From Lantana camara (lineage: Eukaryota > Streptophyta > Magnoliopsida > Lamiales > Verbenaceae), in assembly GCA_037501455.1 (NCBI GenBank), contig CM074864.1, positions 24,918,001 through 24,982,000 on the forward strand: a stretch of 64,000 bases of DNA. Reading direction: 5' to 3'. The notes beneath the pieces are model-generated. The model saw only the letters and a list, made by a program, of their open reading frames with translations, was not told where the DNA came from and ran no database searches. This document shows, in pieces, positions 1-13,446 of the stretch; the stretch's first letter is position 1, and the number at the start of each line of letters is the position of its first letter. The translations under genes were made by a program, and so were the position numbers.

Positions 1-2674
1 CTTGGATAAGGTGTCGTGGTCATTCAAGGCATATCAATGCTCAACAAGGTCATATTTACAAGCAACCGACACGTAATTCCATATCCAAGGATGCAAGATC
101 AATTTAGGAAATCAATGTATTCACAAAATGCATATTAAATCATCCAATGGCACAGGGTTCAATTATAATATTACAATTAAGCATCAAGTTCATGTCGAGT
201 TATAAAGTGCATTGGTAAGAGCAACTTGATCATACAAACATACAAAGTTGTTGTAGGTAGATGGCATGCTTAATACAAATAAAGAGTGCAATTAATTCAC
301 TTAAGATCATACTTTACAACTTCGCAACATGTTTGGTACACAAGCTCAAGTCACATTCATAGTTTCATAAATATTACACTTATATCCGCTAAGTTAATTA
401 TAAAAGTTTAGAATTATTACACATACATCCCCTTAGTTGATTACTAAGCATAATTGTTCGTTTAAAGTGTTTATACAATTATTCAACTAGGAATTAATTA
501 CTTACAAACATGACAATTATCAATTTATAGTAATTCATAATATACCATTTTCAAGTAGTAAGAGCAAATCAAGATATTACAATTCTAACTCCTATCATGC
601 ATCAAGTCTTAAGTTGTTCAAGCATCCTTCATGTATCTAAATTTATATTTGAAACACAATTTACAACAAACATAACATTGAGAACATCTCAAATTCATAT
701 AGAGAAATCACGACAAGTTCGTTCTTCTAAAATATCATTCAAGTTCATTTAGTCACATAAGATATTAGTTTCTAGATATTACACTAACACCCCTTCATAT
801 CTAAACACATAGCATAAACTCATCACATCGGGATTCAAATTGTAAATCGAAACATTCATGCATATCACAATCCATTCAATACATGTTTTCGTATGCGATT
901 GGAATACATCTCGATCAAGAAACCAACAATAACCAATTTATTTGCACTTAAAACAATTAATTCAAATAATCACAATTACGCAAAATAATTTGAAATAAAT
1001 AGATCGAGTGTCTGATTAACGAACGAAAAAATGGCGTTGAACTCACCACAACGAGATGAGCATTCTGACCAAACGCCGCCGGAACGCCACCACTGTAGCT
1101 GCCAGAATTTGGCCGGGCCGCCGCCGAAGGTCACCGGAAAAATCCCAAAAAATCAGTCCTGAATGAAGCCTTCGTGCCCGTTCCGAATCCTCGATCAATT
1201 TCTGAAAATTCCAAGTCAATCTCCTCCAATTTCAGATATAAGAACATGAAAACCCTCAAATCTTCAAACTCAAATTACTTCTAAACCGGTGAACCAAAAT
1301 GCGATCCGTAAAAGGCATTGTCTTACCCGTGACGAGCTCTTGGAAAGCCCTAACGTAGCTCGCCGGAAAAATCCTCGGAGCTAACGCCGCCGTTGCACCG
1401 CCACTATAGCGCCGCGATCCGCCGCCAATTTGCCGAATTAGGAGTCGTGTGATCAAAGACCACTAGTTCTCGTCGTTCCGAACAACTTTCGTGAAGAGCC
1501 CGAGGCCAAAAGATGGCCGGAAAAGGGCCCCGTTGGCTGCCGAAGTTTCTGCTGCCGCCCACGTCGGCGGAACCACCACCTACGGCCAAGATCTGGTGAA
1601 ATTGATGCCGTAAATGAACTCAGTGGGTCGAAAAACCTTGGAAACCATCAAGCCCCGTCGAAAACTACCGCCGGAATCACCGAAAACGACCGGCGAAGTT
1701 TGCCCAGATCCACCACCAGCGGCGTGATCTTTGAGTTGCGCGTGTTGAGCCACCGCTGCTCCGATGACTGGGGCACCACTATCATGTTTTAGATCTCGTC
1801 GAGACGTTCGATTTGCATACCAATTTCGCTATATTTCGATGTCGGAGGAGGCCGTACTAGGCTGTAGAAGTTGATGCCGCAATCCAGTCGCGAATTCCAA
1901 ACCTATCGGCAGCCATGTCTAAAAATCGCAGATTTCTCCTCCACCCTTGGTCGTTTGGCCAAGATCTTTACACCATCGTGATCCTCTCGTCGATCTCATC
2001 GAAATGGACTACTCATTCGTCGAATTCCGTCGAGAAACGGCCAAGTTACAATTAGTGTGTGTTTTAGGTGTAGTGTATGTGCGGGAATGAGAGAGAAAGA
2101 GAGAACCAAGAGAGAGAAGAGGAGATTGGGAGAAATGTGTCTTGTGCACAAGCTATATACAACCGGGTATCCTTATCGCATAGCAAAGAGAAATAGCGCG
2201 TACAAACAATCGTAAATAAAATTGGTAAAGTTACGAATGAACATTCAAACTCCGAATTAATTTTATAAATTAAAATGAAAGAGAGAGATTTACCAATTAG
2301 AGTTTAATTCAATTTAATTTTAGAAACCTTTCGTACAATTTAACGACACTTCGTAAACAAATGATTGATAATTAATCTCAAGGAATTCAAGTAAATCGAA
2401 ATTAAACAAGTTAAGTAACATGATGGATTTAAAATCAACTTGACAATTATTTCATGGAATAAATTTGAATTAAATCAAATTAGACAGTTAGGGTTAAATA
2501 TGCGCGTAATTAATCAAGTTGACAATTAATCTTAGAATAATTCAAATGATCACATATTAAATTGGATTTATATTAAATCACATAATTCAAGAACTCTTAA
2601 ATTAAACACATAAAAGTGCAGAGACTTACTTGTTAATATCGTCAGGACGCCCTTCGAGAATACGGGGCGTCACA
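1..2674 (-). mobile_element. Partial giant LTR (Z), 5' end of the LTR at its right edge
   Basis: No coding sequence. The right edge reads ...GGGCGTCACA on the plus strand, so the minus strand opens TGTGACGCCCC, a typical LTR start in this window. The part around 1020-1900 (GACGAACG, GGCGTTGAACTCACCAC, then many CGCCGGAAA-like words) resembles the LARD LTRs near 5456-6320. The purine-rich GAGAGA tract near 2085-2135 matches the one near 37715-37750. The left part lies outside the window, so solo LTR versus full element cannot be decided. It interrupts LTR X at 2675. Confidence 0.7.
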
Positions 2675-3266
2675 CTCCAGCCCTACCAAGAGATTCCAGC
2701 TCAAATCTCTTTCCAAACTTCTATTAATCCACAAGGTAAGCTTGGATATGTTATGTACATTCAATATGAGTCATTTTCATTCATTCATCCCTGATTTTGA
2801 TCATGGTTTCATGGGGTTTTTAGGCTGAGTTCGAAATAAGAGGTTTGGGGCAAATTTGTTGATCTCATTCGTTTCTTGATGGTTTTGATTGATTCTAGGC
2901 TTGAAAATGATTTTTTTCACATCCTCTTCTCAGTTGTGAGTAGTGATTGCATGGTAGTTGAAGTATTTATGAGATATCAATTATGGAACTTTGGGAAAAA
3001 CTTCATGTAATGTCACGTATGACTGCTTTACACGGTTGAGCTCTTTTGGAACAGATATACATGTTGAATTTGTGTTGTTTTGCTGCACATTTGATAGCCT
3101 AAACTGATCTGAATATGTGGAGATGAAGAGAATCCATCATGCCCTGTTTTTCGTGACTTTTTGCTCTGTTTTGGGGACTGGAATGTTGCTGTCAAACTGC
3201 TGCGCTGATTCTTGTTGTTGCTGTCAGTTTTGTGTATTGTTAGGCTTGGTTTGTTGTTGCATTTCA
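2675..3266 (+). mobile_element. Giant LTR X, middle segment before LARD1
   Basis: Plus-strand LTR fragment between Z and LARD1. It contains ACAAGGTAAGCTTGG at 2731, a 5' splice-site-like motif found at the equivalent place in six giant LTRs here, followed by an ATGTACAT stretch shared with 54850. It continues at 12996 after LARD1 and its TTTCA target duplication. No coding potential recognised. Confidence 0.65.
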
Positions 3267-6200
3267 TGTAGCATCCCAAGCGGTGGGGCACCACACCCCC
3301 GCACTATGACCCGACACGTGGTACGAAATGGAAAGTCCGCACACGCACCAAGTCATAGCGAACGGGTGACGAACGAAAAATCCAACCTAAGCTAGGCGGT
3401 ACCTAAACCCTGTACAAGTAAAATAAGCAAAAACCCGAATGCGGAAGCTATGCAAAATATGAACTAACAAAAACTTTAATCAGCAAACACAAATAAACGG
3501 GTTCAACTAATTCTACGAACCTGTCCTAACCTGTCCCGAATTCAAACATACAACAAAGACGGGTTCAACTATTCCAATCCCTGTCCTAACCTGTCCCGAA
3601 ATTTCATATAATCAAAGCATAAACATCAACTTGTACAGAACATACTATATACATAATATTCATACATAATTCAGAACAAAAAAAAAACTTAACAAAATCA
3701 AACGGACCGACACAGACTCGACAGACCAGACTCAAAGCCGCCTAGCTTGAACTCCAACAACTTGTACCTGCAAACTAAAAACATAGGTGGGGCGAGGGTC
3801 AGTCCACTGACTGAGTGAGGGGGCTGAACTCACACACACTATACATAATAAGGAGCAGAGCACGTACCAAAAGAAAGATTATGAACCGGGAGTAGGGTTT
3901 TGCATACCAAAACCATTTTCAAATCAAACTTATACATATCTTATCAAATCAAACTTATACATATCTTATCTTATCATAACTTAACAAACTGAGCATACTC
4001 ATATTTTATTAAAAGAGAAAGCTCCTATCCCGTTTCATAATCAACATAACATATCATAATCATATACCCGGTAAGTACGGGTCTCCCACCTTACTTCCAT
4101 ATTGAATCATACAAATCATAACAGAAAACAAACAAATATAAAAAATAATGAAACCCCAACACCATATAGTTCGGGGAGCAAACCCTCACTACTCATACAG
4201 ATACAAACACACAAGGGGTAGCTAACCCACACTGTGCCTTCCCCGGTTATCCACCGAGGGCTCAAGATACCATGCCTTCCCAACCTCCCTAGGTCGCACG
4301 TGAGTATCTCAAATGAGAACGTGCACAGGGGTCATAACCGGCGACCCCATGGTCGTCCCGGGTCTCCCTTACCCACGTCTCGGGGCCCAACATATCAAAA
4401 CGGAGCATATCAGATCAGATCATAACTCGCTACATACCAAACTTATCATATCGTATCAAAACCATACTTACGTACCTTATCGGAGCATACCATACCTTGC
4501 AACTTAGCATATGCTATAAACGTACCTCTCCATGTCGTCCTAATCCACAGCTGGTATGAAGACACACGGTTTGGAGCATAGCCTCGTTGCAAAACATTTT
4601 AAGCTTACATATGCTCGTACATATACAGTTCGAAAACCTTTAATCGTATGACAAATTCATAAACATATCATATAAACACATATCTGTTATATATAAATAT
4701 AATAGAATAGTCGCATGCAGGCTTGAAAACGAACACAGAGGGTTGTAGGTCATTGTAACTAAAACAAAAATCCTAAAACCTCACCTTACACCGACGAAAC
4801 GGAAAACCTGAGCCAAGAAGTCCCCCTGGAACCCCAAACAGCTGATAGACACTCCCTGGAAAACCCCTGAACAACTGAACACACGCAGAACAAAAGACTC
4901 AGACTCCAAACACAACCACAAAGACGCACGGCTATGCTCACGAATATACATGATGCAACATATAATCCATATTTATTCAATTAAGTCATTCAGAGTATAT
5001 TATAATTCATATTACATGTCAAAAGATGCATAGCTTATAAATTCATAACTTTTATTACATAAAATAAATTAAGACATTAAGAATTCAATTTATATCATGC
5101 ACTAATTCTCGAAAGGTTAAACGCAAAATGCATAACAATTTCACACGTAAATACATAGTAACATATTTCACAATATTCAACAATTAGCATACTTAAATAA
5201 TTTATTCAAATCGATCATAACTCATACTTTGGTAATTTAATTATTACGAGTCTCAAGTATATAGGCGTAAAACGAGGCAATTAAATTCAGTAAATCACGA
5301 ATCAAACATATCATATATCATAACATATTTTCAGACACCATACAGCTCGTAAATTCATTTCATAGTTCATACAAGGTCGAAATTACAATTAAAACAATTA
5401 ACGAAAATAAATACAATAACTTAAAAAATTCATATAAAATCAACAAGACATCCGATTGACGAACGGGAAGTGGCGTTGGACCCACCACGATGGGAGGAAC
5501 TTGCTGTCTGAAGGTCACCGGAATGCCGCCACCGCAGCCGACCGAACAGCCACCGGCCGCCACCAGAACACCGCCTCCGGTGGTCAGAAAAATCCCCGGA
5601 AGGACAGAAACGTGCGCCTCGGTCTGCTTGATAAAAGCCCTCAACCAATTTTAGAAAATACCAAACACACCGGACTTCATTGACGAAAAACCGAACTAAA
5701 TCCCAACGACGAAAATTGAAATTAAACACAAACCGTAAAACGAAAACGAAATCCGAACATACCGTTGCAAAGCTCGTAATAAGGCCTTCGAAAGCCGCAA
5801 GTCAAACCATCGGAAAAACCGCCGGAAAAATTACCGCCGGTCCAGAGCCGGTCCGCCACCGGTTCGCCACCGCCATCTGCTTCGTTCCATCATTCTGAGC
5901 AACTTCCGTGAAGGAGCAACCACAAAAAACCCACCGGAAAAGCTTCAAACCGTCGCCCAAAAAACCCACCGTTGCGCTACTCGCCGGTTCAGCCTTCTCC
6001 GGCCATCGTTTGCTCAAACCGACCCCGGAATTGGACTCACCACATCGAAAACGTCCGGAAAAGGTACCTCCTCGCCGGAGAAGATCGTCGGAAATCGCCA
6101 AACGCCGCCGCTATAGTAACGCCGCCGTCCGCCAAGACTTTCAGGCGGCGCGTGAGCCGCCGCCGCTGGCCGGATTGTTGCGCCGCCAACACCATTCACT

Positions 6201-6831
6201 GCGCCGGGACCTCCTCTTCATGGGTCTGGGGCGCGTGTCGCCGGAATCTCACCGGAAACCGCCGCGAGGGGCGGCGAAGTGGCGGTGGGTCCGTTCCGCC
6301 GCTGCTGCTTTGCCGTAGCGCCACCAACGCTGATTTTCAGGCCTCAATTCTTGTATCATCATGACGGGCTCGTCGAGCTGATAAATTTTCACTACTCAAA
6401 CGTCAAATTCCATCGAGAAACGAGCGAGAACGAGCTAGTATGTGTAATTACACCTTGATTGTGTGAATAGTACCTGATCGCTGGAGGAACACGCTGAGGC
6501 TGGAGCTGAAGTTCTGGCACGCAAAACGAGGATCCGAAGTATATATCTCGGGTCCTCGTATGCAAAAACGGTCGGAAGAGCGGGCTAACGAAGTCAGAAT
6601 GGGGCAAACTTAGAGTCTACGGACTCGTTTCGTTGCCCCGAACGCAAAAGAGGGGTCAAAGAGGTCGAGAGAAATGACCGAATAACCCCTAAAAAGAGAA
6701 AATCACAAAGGGGCCCCTAAACTCTAAAAGAGTTCAAAATAGGGCCACGAAAAATATAAAATCACATAATTAAACACATTAAAAGGTTGGAACGAGGCGT
6801 ACCTTATAAATTGGACGAGCGGGATGTTACA
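3267..6831 (-). repeat. LARD1 3' LTR
   Basis: TG...CA-bounded repeat almost collinear with 9400-12995. From left to right the plus strand shows the terminal block (GGTGGGGCACCACACCCC), the GCGGAAG word, paired GGGTTCAACTA / CCTGTCCTAACCTGTCCC blocks, a tandemly duplicated 26-bp AATCAAACTTATACATATCT unit near 3930-3975, a GC-rich CGCCGGAAA-rich part at 5500-6320, and the LTR 5' end. Open frames in the GC-rich part (for example 5908-6318) overlap on both strands and resemble no protein. Confidence 0.85.
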
Positions 6832-6852
6832 AACTCCCCTCCTTCAAAAGGA
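6832..6852 (-). other. LARD1 polypurine tract
   Basis: On the minus strand GAAGGAGGGGAGTT lies directly against the LTR start TGTAACATCCC. This is the position and composition of the plus-strand primer of an LTR retrotransposon. The same tract occurs in LARD2. Confidence 0.85.
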
Positions 6853-7141
6853 CCTGTCCTTAAGTCCTATTACTGACTCGTAAAGCTTCGAACTGGAATA
6901 CTTCAATCCATCTCCTGAAATCGTGTAGAGTCATAGCCCTGACTATGTAGTTTATTCTCACTGATTGCGTCAACTCCCTGCAGGGTTCCTTAGTCACAGA
7001 GGTTTGTTTAAACACTTGACCGTTGGTCGCTTCAAACTCGTTCGATCTCCCACTAAGCCACTGCACCCAAAGCTCGATACCATCACTTCCTCATCGATTG
7101 CAAACCAATAATAGGCCACACGTAACTTAGCCGCGACAAAC

Positions 7142-7519
7142 AAGAGAGAATCCTATCCCTCAGCACGCAAGAGAGAGAGAGCCCCGTCTCCCGACACATC
7201 AAAAGAGAGAACCCTATCCCTCAGGCACAGAATTGAGAGAACCCCGTCGCCCAACCACATAATTGAGAGAGCCCCGTCTCTCAACCTAAGTCTGGCAGAC
7301 TTCCACATCTTCCAAACATCCTAGTTTGAGAAAATCCAGTATTTCTCAAACCCTAGATTCGAGAGAATCCAGCATCTCCCAAAAATCTAACTCTAATAGA
7401 ATCCAGCATCTCTTGCTCACATAAATTTAGAAAGAATCCAACATCTTTCTATCACATAAATAGGGAAAATCCCACATCTCCCTAACACGTAAATAGAGAG
7501 ATCTCAACAACTCTCTAGC
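7142..7519 (-). repeat. Tandem hairpin array of LARD1
   Basis: About eleven units of 30-36 bases, each two short complementary arms around an ATCCAGCA- or CCCCG-type centre. The clearest is GTTTGAGAAA / TTTCTCAAAC (10-bp arms) at 7324-7351. Others are TTGAGAGA / TCTCTCAA at 7263 and AGAAAGA / TCTTTCT at 7429. Several arms have decayed relative to LARD2. In some units one arm survives here and the partner arm survives in LARD2. Confidence 0.8.
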
Positions 7520-9380
7520 ACACAAGTTCACTTACACAGTATTCATACATACACACATTAAAGTAGCAGCGGATGCAAAACATGGAATGCATGTATAGTG
7601 TACCTTTACGCGACTGATATCGGTGTCCCTAGAGTATAGACTCATCATCCATTCTCAACTCAAGGGGGATATCGTGATGGAATCTCTGTAAAATAAGATG
7701 GCAATGTACTTGTATGTGCATGAAGGGTTAGTGAGTAATTAGGAAATTTTAAACGCTAAGGCACGAACAATTCATGTAATCATGTAATCCATTCACTTTA
7801 CAAGAATTAACAACAAAAACAACAAATTTTAAGTTATGAAAAATTAAAGCAGTTAGTCACGTTATTACAATCGAGCAACAGCAAACATTACAGGTTGTCA
7901 CATTAGTCAAGCAAAATAAAATATAATTACTTATGAAATGTATGTGTGCAAATGCCATGAATGCTCAATGTACCGTTCACCGTAGCAGTAGAGTCGAGGT
8001 TGACAATTTCTTTAACTTGAAAGGATAATCAAATCCTTAATTGGCCGTAGTTCCAACTTCCCGTTCAAATTTTTGCATTCTTTAGTATTTTCTTTGAATC
8101 GCGGGTCGCCAAGGGGTCTTGAACCGTTTCACTTACCTCTCGCAAAAAGGTGATCCATGAAGTCTCTTGAAGTCCCAATAAAATCCTCAATAATCGGGAA
8201 TTGTTATATATTCCAACGATGGAATCTCTCAGAACAATCAAGGAGATATAAGTGGAGAATCTTCAAACAATCCTGCTTCCCACCGTCTTTTGTAAATGAT
8301 GTCCCTCGTCCTTAATATTTGATAAAGTCGACCCTCAATGACATTGTCACCAAAATTCTGTAGTTCATATAGTTTATCCTTTTCATTTTGTACAGGTATA
8401 GCTGCCCTCGTTGATGTCTTTACAACAGTCTGACCCCCACTTCAGAACCCTCGAATGGTACAAGTGCTTCGATTTCTTCGTTGTCACATCACGCTATCCG
8501 GAGTTAGAAATTCTGGTGATCCTATAAAACATGTTACCCCAAGTACCTCCAAGTAGTAAGTACATATCCTGAAGGCACCTTGATAGCTAAAAAAAAATCT
8601 CTTGTCTCTCTCATATTCAAGTATCTTCTTTTATCCACCCAATATCCTGACTGTGTTTGGTCGATCATACATCTTCTGGTCTATCCCTGTTTGAATTCCA
8701 ATGTTGCTTCGACCAAGGCAGCACTTTGTGGATCAGATAGGGGAACACCTAAATTACGACCACGAAGCTAATGCATGTGGGATTAGAGATGTAAATGGCA
8801 TGCACTCATATCCAGCAAAGAAGACAATCAAGCAAGTAATGCAAATGTTCGAAATAATTAAAATTTAATCCAATGCATGATGCACGTGCTATGAAGGTAG
8901 AATACCTGTTTCCATAATATTAGCATCGAAGCCTTTGTTGAATTCTTGTAGAGATTCATTTGCTTTTCATCCAAGTAGTCAGAAGATGAGAGTTTTAAAT
9001 CCTCCTTCACGAATTTGTAGAAGTAGGAAGTGTTGTCTCGATCAACTTCAATTTTTGACATCAAGGCAACACCCTATAATTCACAAATGGACCAAATATC
9101 TATGCATGTGGGTTAGTACGTGGGTATGTCAAGTAATGAAAGCAATTAAGAGCACCTAATTAATGCAGATGCAACACGTAATCTACTAAAAGTTAAACTG
9201 TAATAATGATAAATTTGCAAAAATCGTAATCATAGTGTGCACAAAATTACATAAGCTCAAACAAATTCGTGCAGAAAAGTCAAAACTTCACATCAGACGA
9301 ATGCAATGCACAAGTATTCCTATGCCGTACAACCTAAACTGACACGACACGACTCCAGAGCACCGGTTCTGAACCTGGTA

Positions 9381-9392
9381 GCTCTGGTACCA
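9381..9392 (-). other. LARD1 primer-binding site (initiator tRNA-Met)
   Basis: Minus-strand TGGTACCAGAGC, seven bases inside the LTR. It matches the complement of the plant initiator tRNA-Met 3' end (TGGTATCAGAGC) at all but one position. It fixes the element orientation. Confidence 0.85.
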
Positions 9393-9399
9393 CTTAAGA

Positions 9400-12300
9400 T
9401 GTAGCACCCCAAGCGGTGGGGCACCACACCCCCGCACTATGACCCGACACGTGGTACGAAATGGAAAGTCCGCTCACACACCAAGTCACAGCGAACGGGT
9501 GACGAACAAAAAATCCAACCTGAGCTAGGCGGTACATAAACCCTGTACATGTAAAATAAGCAAAAACCCGAATGCGGAAGCTATGCAAAATATGAACTAA
9601 CAAAAACTTTAATCAGCAAACACAAATAAACGAGTTCAACTAATTCCACGAACCTGTCCTAACCTGTCCCGAATTCAAACATACAACAAAGACGGGTTCA
9701 ACTAATCCAAGCCCTGTCCTAACCTGTCCCGAAATTTCATGTAATCAAAGCATAAACATCAACTTGTACAGAACATACTATATACATAATATTCATACAT
9801 AATTAAGAACAAAAAAAAAAACTTAACAAAATCAAACGGACCTACACAGACTCGACAGACCAGACTCAAAGCCGCCTAGCTTGAACTCCAACAACTTGTA
9901 CCTGCAAACTAAAAACATAGGTGGGGCGAGGGTCAGTCCACTGACTGAGTGAGGGGGCTGAACTCACACACACTATACATAATAAGGAGCAGAGCACGTA
10001 CCAAAAGAAAGATTATGAACCGGGAGTAGGGTTTTGCATACCAAAACCATTTTCAAATCAAACTTATACATATCTTATCAAATCAAACTTATACATATCT
10101 TATCTTATCATAACTTAACAAACTGAGCATACTCATATTTTATTAAAAGAGAAAGCTCCTATCCCGTTTCATAATCAACATAACATATCATAATCATATA
10201 CCCGGCGAGTACGAGTCTCCCACCTTACTTCCATATCGAATCATACAAATCATAACAGAAAACAAACAAATATAAAAAATAATCCAACCCCAACACCATG
10301 TACTTCGGGGAGCAAACCCTCACTACTCATACATATACAAACACACAAGGGGTAGCTAACCCACACTGTGCCTTCCCAGGTTATCCACCGAGGGCTCAAG
10401 ATACCACGCCTTCCCAACCTCCCTAGGTCGCACTTGAGTATCTCAAATGAGAACGTGCATAGGGGTCATAATCGGCGACCCCATGGTCGTCCCAAGTCTC
10501 CCTTACCCACGTCTCGGGGCCCAACATATCAAAACGGAGCATATCAGATCAGATCATAACTCACTACATACCAAACTTATCATATCGTATCAAAATCATA
10601 CTTACGTACCTTATCGGAGCATACCATACCTTGCAACTTAGCATATGCTATAAACGTACCTCTCCGTGTCATCCTAATCCACAGCTGGTATGAAGACACA
10701 CGGTTTGGAGCATAGCCTCGTTGCAAAACATTTTAAGCTTACATATGCTCGTACATATACAGTTCGAAAACCTTTAATCGTGTGATAAATTCATAAACAT
10801 ATCATATAAACATATATCTATTATATATAAATATAATAGAATAGTCGCATGCAGGCTTGAAAACGAGCACAGAGGGTTGTAGGTCATTGTAACTAAAACA
10901 AAAATCCTAAAACCTCACCTTACACCGACGAAACGGAAAACCTGAGCCAAGAAGTCCCCCTGGAACCCCAAACAGCTGACAGACACTCCCTGGAAAACCC
11001 CTGAACAACTGAACACACGCAGAACACAAGACTCAGACTCCAAACACAACCACAAAGACGCACGTCTATGCTCACGATTATACATGATGCAACATATAAT
11101 ACATATTTATTCAATTAAGTCATTCAGAGCATATTATAATTCATATTACATATCAAGAGATGCATAACTTATAAATTCATAACTTTTATTACATAAAATA
11201 AATTAAGACATTAAGAATTCAATTTATATCATGCACTAATTCTCGAAAGGATAAACGCAACATGCATAACAATTTCACACGTAAATACATATTAACATAT
11301 TTCACAATATTCAACAATTAGCATACTTAAATAATTTATTCAAATCGATCATAACTCATACTTTGGTAATTTAATTATTACGAGTCTCAAGTATATAGGC
11401 GTAAAACGAGGCAATTAAATTCAGTAAATCACGAATCAAACTTATCATATATCATAACATATTTTCATACATCATACAGCTCGTAAATTCATTTCTTAGT
11501 TCATACAAGGTCGAAATTACAATTAAAACAATTATCGAAAATAAATACAATAACTTTAAAAATTCATATAAAATCAATCGGACATCCGATTGACGAACGG
11601 GAAGTGGCGATGGACTCACCACGACGAGAGGAACTTGCTGTCTGAAGGTTACCGGAATGCCGCCACCACAGCCGACCGAACAGCCACCGGCCGCCACCAG
11701 AACACCGCCTCCGGTGGTCGGAAAAATCCCCGGAAGGACAGAAACGTGCGTCTCAACCTGCTTGATAAAAGCCCTCAACCAATTTCAGAAAATACCAAAC
11801 ACACCAGACTTCGTTGATGAAAAATCGAACTAAATCCCAACGACGAAAACTGAAATTAAACGCAAACCGTAAAACGAAAATGAAATCTGAACATACAGTT
11901 GGAAAGCTCGTAATAAGGCCTTCGAAAGCCCCAAGTCAAACCATCGGAAGAACCGCCGGAAAAATCACCGCCGGTCCAGAGCCGGTTCGCCACCGCCGGC
12001 CGGTTCTCGAGTCGGGGCCACCGCCATCTGCTTTGTTCCATCATTCTGAGCAACTTTTGTGAAGGAGCAACCACCAAAACCCACCGGAAAAGCTTCAAAC
12101 CGTCGCCCAAAAAACCCGCCGTTGTGCCACTCGCCGGTTCAGCCATCTCCGGCCATCGTTTGCTCAAACCGACCCTGGAATTGGACTCACCACGTCGAAA
12201 ACGTCCGGAAAAGGTACCTCCTCGCCGGAGAAGATCGCCGGAAACCGCCAAACGCCGCCACTACAGTAACGTTGCCGTCCGCCGTGACTTTCAGGCGGCG

Positions 12301-12995
12301 CGTGAGCCGCCGCCGCTGGCCGGATTATTGTGCCGCCAACACCATTCACTGCGCCGGGACCTCCTCTTCATGGGTCTGGGGCTCGTGTTGCCGGAATCCC
12401 ACCGGAAACCGCCGCGAGGGGCGGTGAAGTGGCGGAGGGTCCGTTCCGCCGCCGCTGCTTTGCCATAGTGCCACCACCGCTGATTTTCAGGACTCAATTC
12501 TTGTATCATCGTGACGGGCTCGTCGAGCTGATAAATTTCCACTACTCAAACGTCGAATTTCGTCGAGAAACGAGCGAGAACGAACTAGTGTGTGTAATTA
12601 CACCTTGACTGTGTGAATAGTGCCTGATCGCTAGAGGAACATGCTGAGGCTGGAGCTGAAGTTCTGGCACGCAAAACGAGGATCCGGAGTATATATCTCG
12701 GGTCCTCGTACGGAAAAACGGTCGGAAGAGCGGGCTAACGAAGTCAGAATGGGGCAAACTTATAGTCTACGGACTCGTTTCGTTACCCCGAATGCGAAAG
12801 AGGGGTCAAAGAGGTCGAACTCTCGACCGAACGAGAAATGACCGAATAACCCCTAAAAAGAAAAAATCACAAAGGGGCCCCTAAACTCTAAAAGAGTTCA
12901 ATATAGGGCCACGAAAATTATAAAATCATATAATTAAACACATTAAAAGGTTGGAACGAGGCGTACCTTATAAATTGGACGAGCGGGATGTTACA
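9400..12995 (-). repeat. LARD1 5' LTR
   Basis: Partner of 3267-6831, with the same ends and block order. It has about 30 bp more than the 3' LTR, for example GGCCGGTTCTCGAGTCGGGG near 12000, and many single-base differences. By element logic it should hold the promoter, reading right to left. Confidence 0.85.
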
Positions 12996-13086
12996 TTTCA
13001 TGCCTTTAGTTGCTGCTTATCTTGCTTGCATATCACTTGGGCTGCTGCTGCGTTTAAGCTTAGAAAACAGGGGCTGCTGCATTTCT

Positions 13087-13200
13087 GACACGGGGGTGTC
13101 GACCATCTCCTGTTTAGCATGAAACGGGGGTGCAAGTTGGTCTGTTAGCTCTGTACCGAGTCACGGGGGTGTCTCGGTTTGTACTATGTGAACGACACGG
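13087..13200. repeat. Palindrome cluster of LTR X
   Basis: GACACGGGGGTGTC at 13087-13100 (5-bp arms, GGGG centre), an 18-of-20 palindrome CGAG...CTCG at 13157-13176 with the same GGGG centre, and a decayed GACACGGGCGTG at 13194. Confidence 0.75.
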
Positions 13201-13401
13201 GCGTGACCATCTGATTTCCTTGCATTTGTTGTTATGTGTTGCTGTACGTTTGCACATACACATATATATATATCTATACACTTAAATAATATGCATGGGG
13301 CTTGGGGTTGGGCTGTAATGTAATGCATGCATGAAATCTTGCTAAAATATAAATTGCATGCATGTATTAAATTAATGCATGAAATTGCATGCGTTAGTAT
13401 G

Positions 13402-13402
<1 letters not shown>

Positions 13403-13445
<43 letters not shown>

Positions 13446-13446
13446 G
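13403..13446. repeat. TA microsatellite
   Basis: Near-perfect TA dinucleotide run with a single C interruption, inside LTR X and next to GCATGC palindromes. Confidence 0.9.

Larger units (their letters stand above)
6832..9399 (-). mobile_element. LARD1 internal region (non-coding)
   Basis: About 2.57 kb with no gag, protease, integrase or reverse transcriptase. It holds the purine tract, a tandem hairpin array (7142-7519), a stretch readable as protein that is conserved with LARD2 (about 8600-8757 on the minus strand), and the primer-binding site. It aligns along its length with LARD2 38096-40588. Confidence 0.85.
3267..12995 (-). mobile_element. Complete LARD-type LTR retrotransposon (LARD1)
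   Basis: Two LTRs of about 3.57 and 3.60 kb (3267-6831 and 9400-12995) flank a 2.57-kb internal region with no gag-pol. The TTTCA target duplication is seen at 3262-3266 and 12996-13000. On the minus strand the LTR starts TGTAACATCCCG and ends GGTGCTACA. A primer-binding site lies beside the right LTR and a purine tract beside the left, so the element reads right to left. Long LTRs with a non-coding interior are the definition of a large retrotransposon derivative, which needs proteins from another element. The two LTRs differ at many sites, so it looks older than LARD2. Confidence 0.9.

Noticed and set aside
5908..6364. Overlapping 130-136-residue frames on the plus strand of the LARD1 LTR
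   Set aside because: Same low-complexity GC-rich segment. Two frames are open over the same bases, and the equivalents in the other LTR copy differ by frameshifts.
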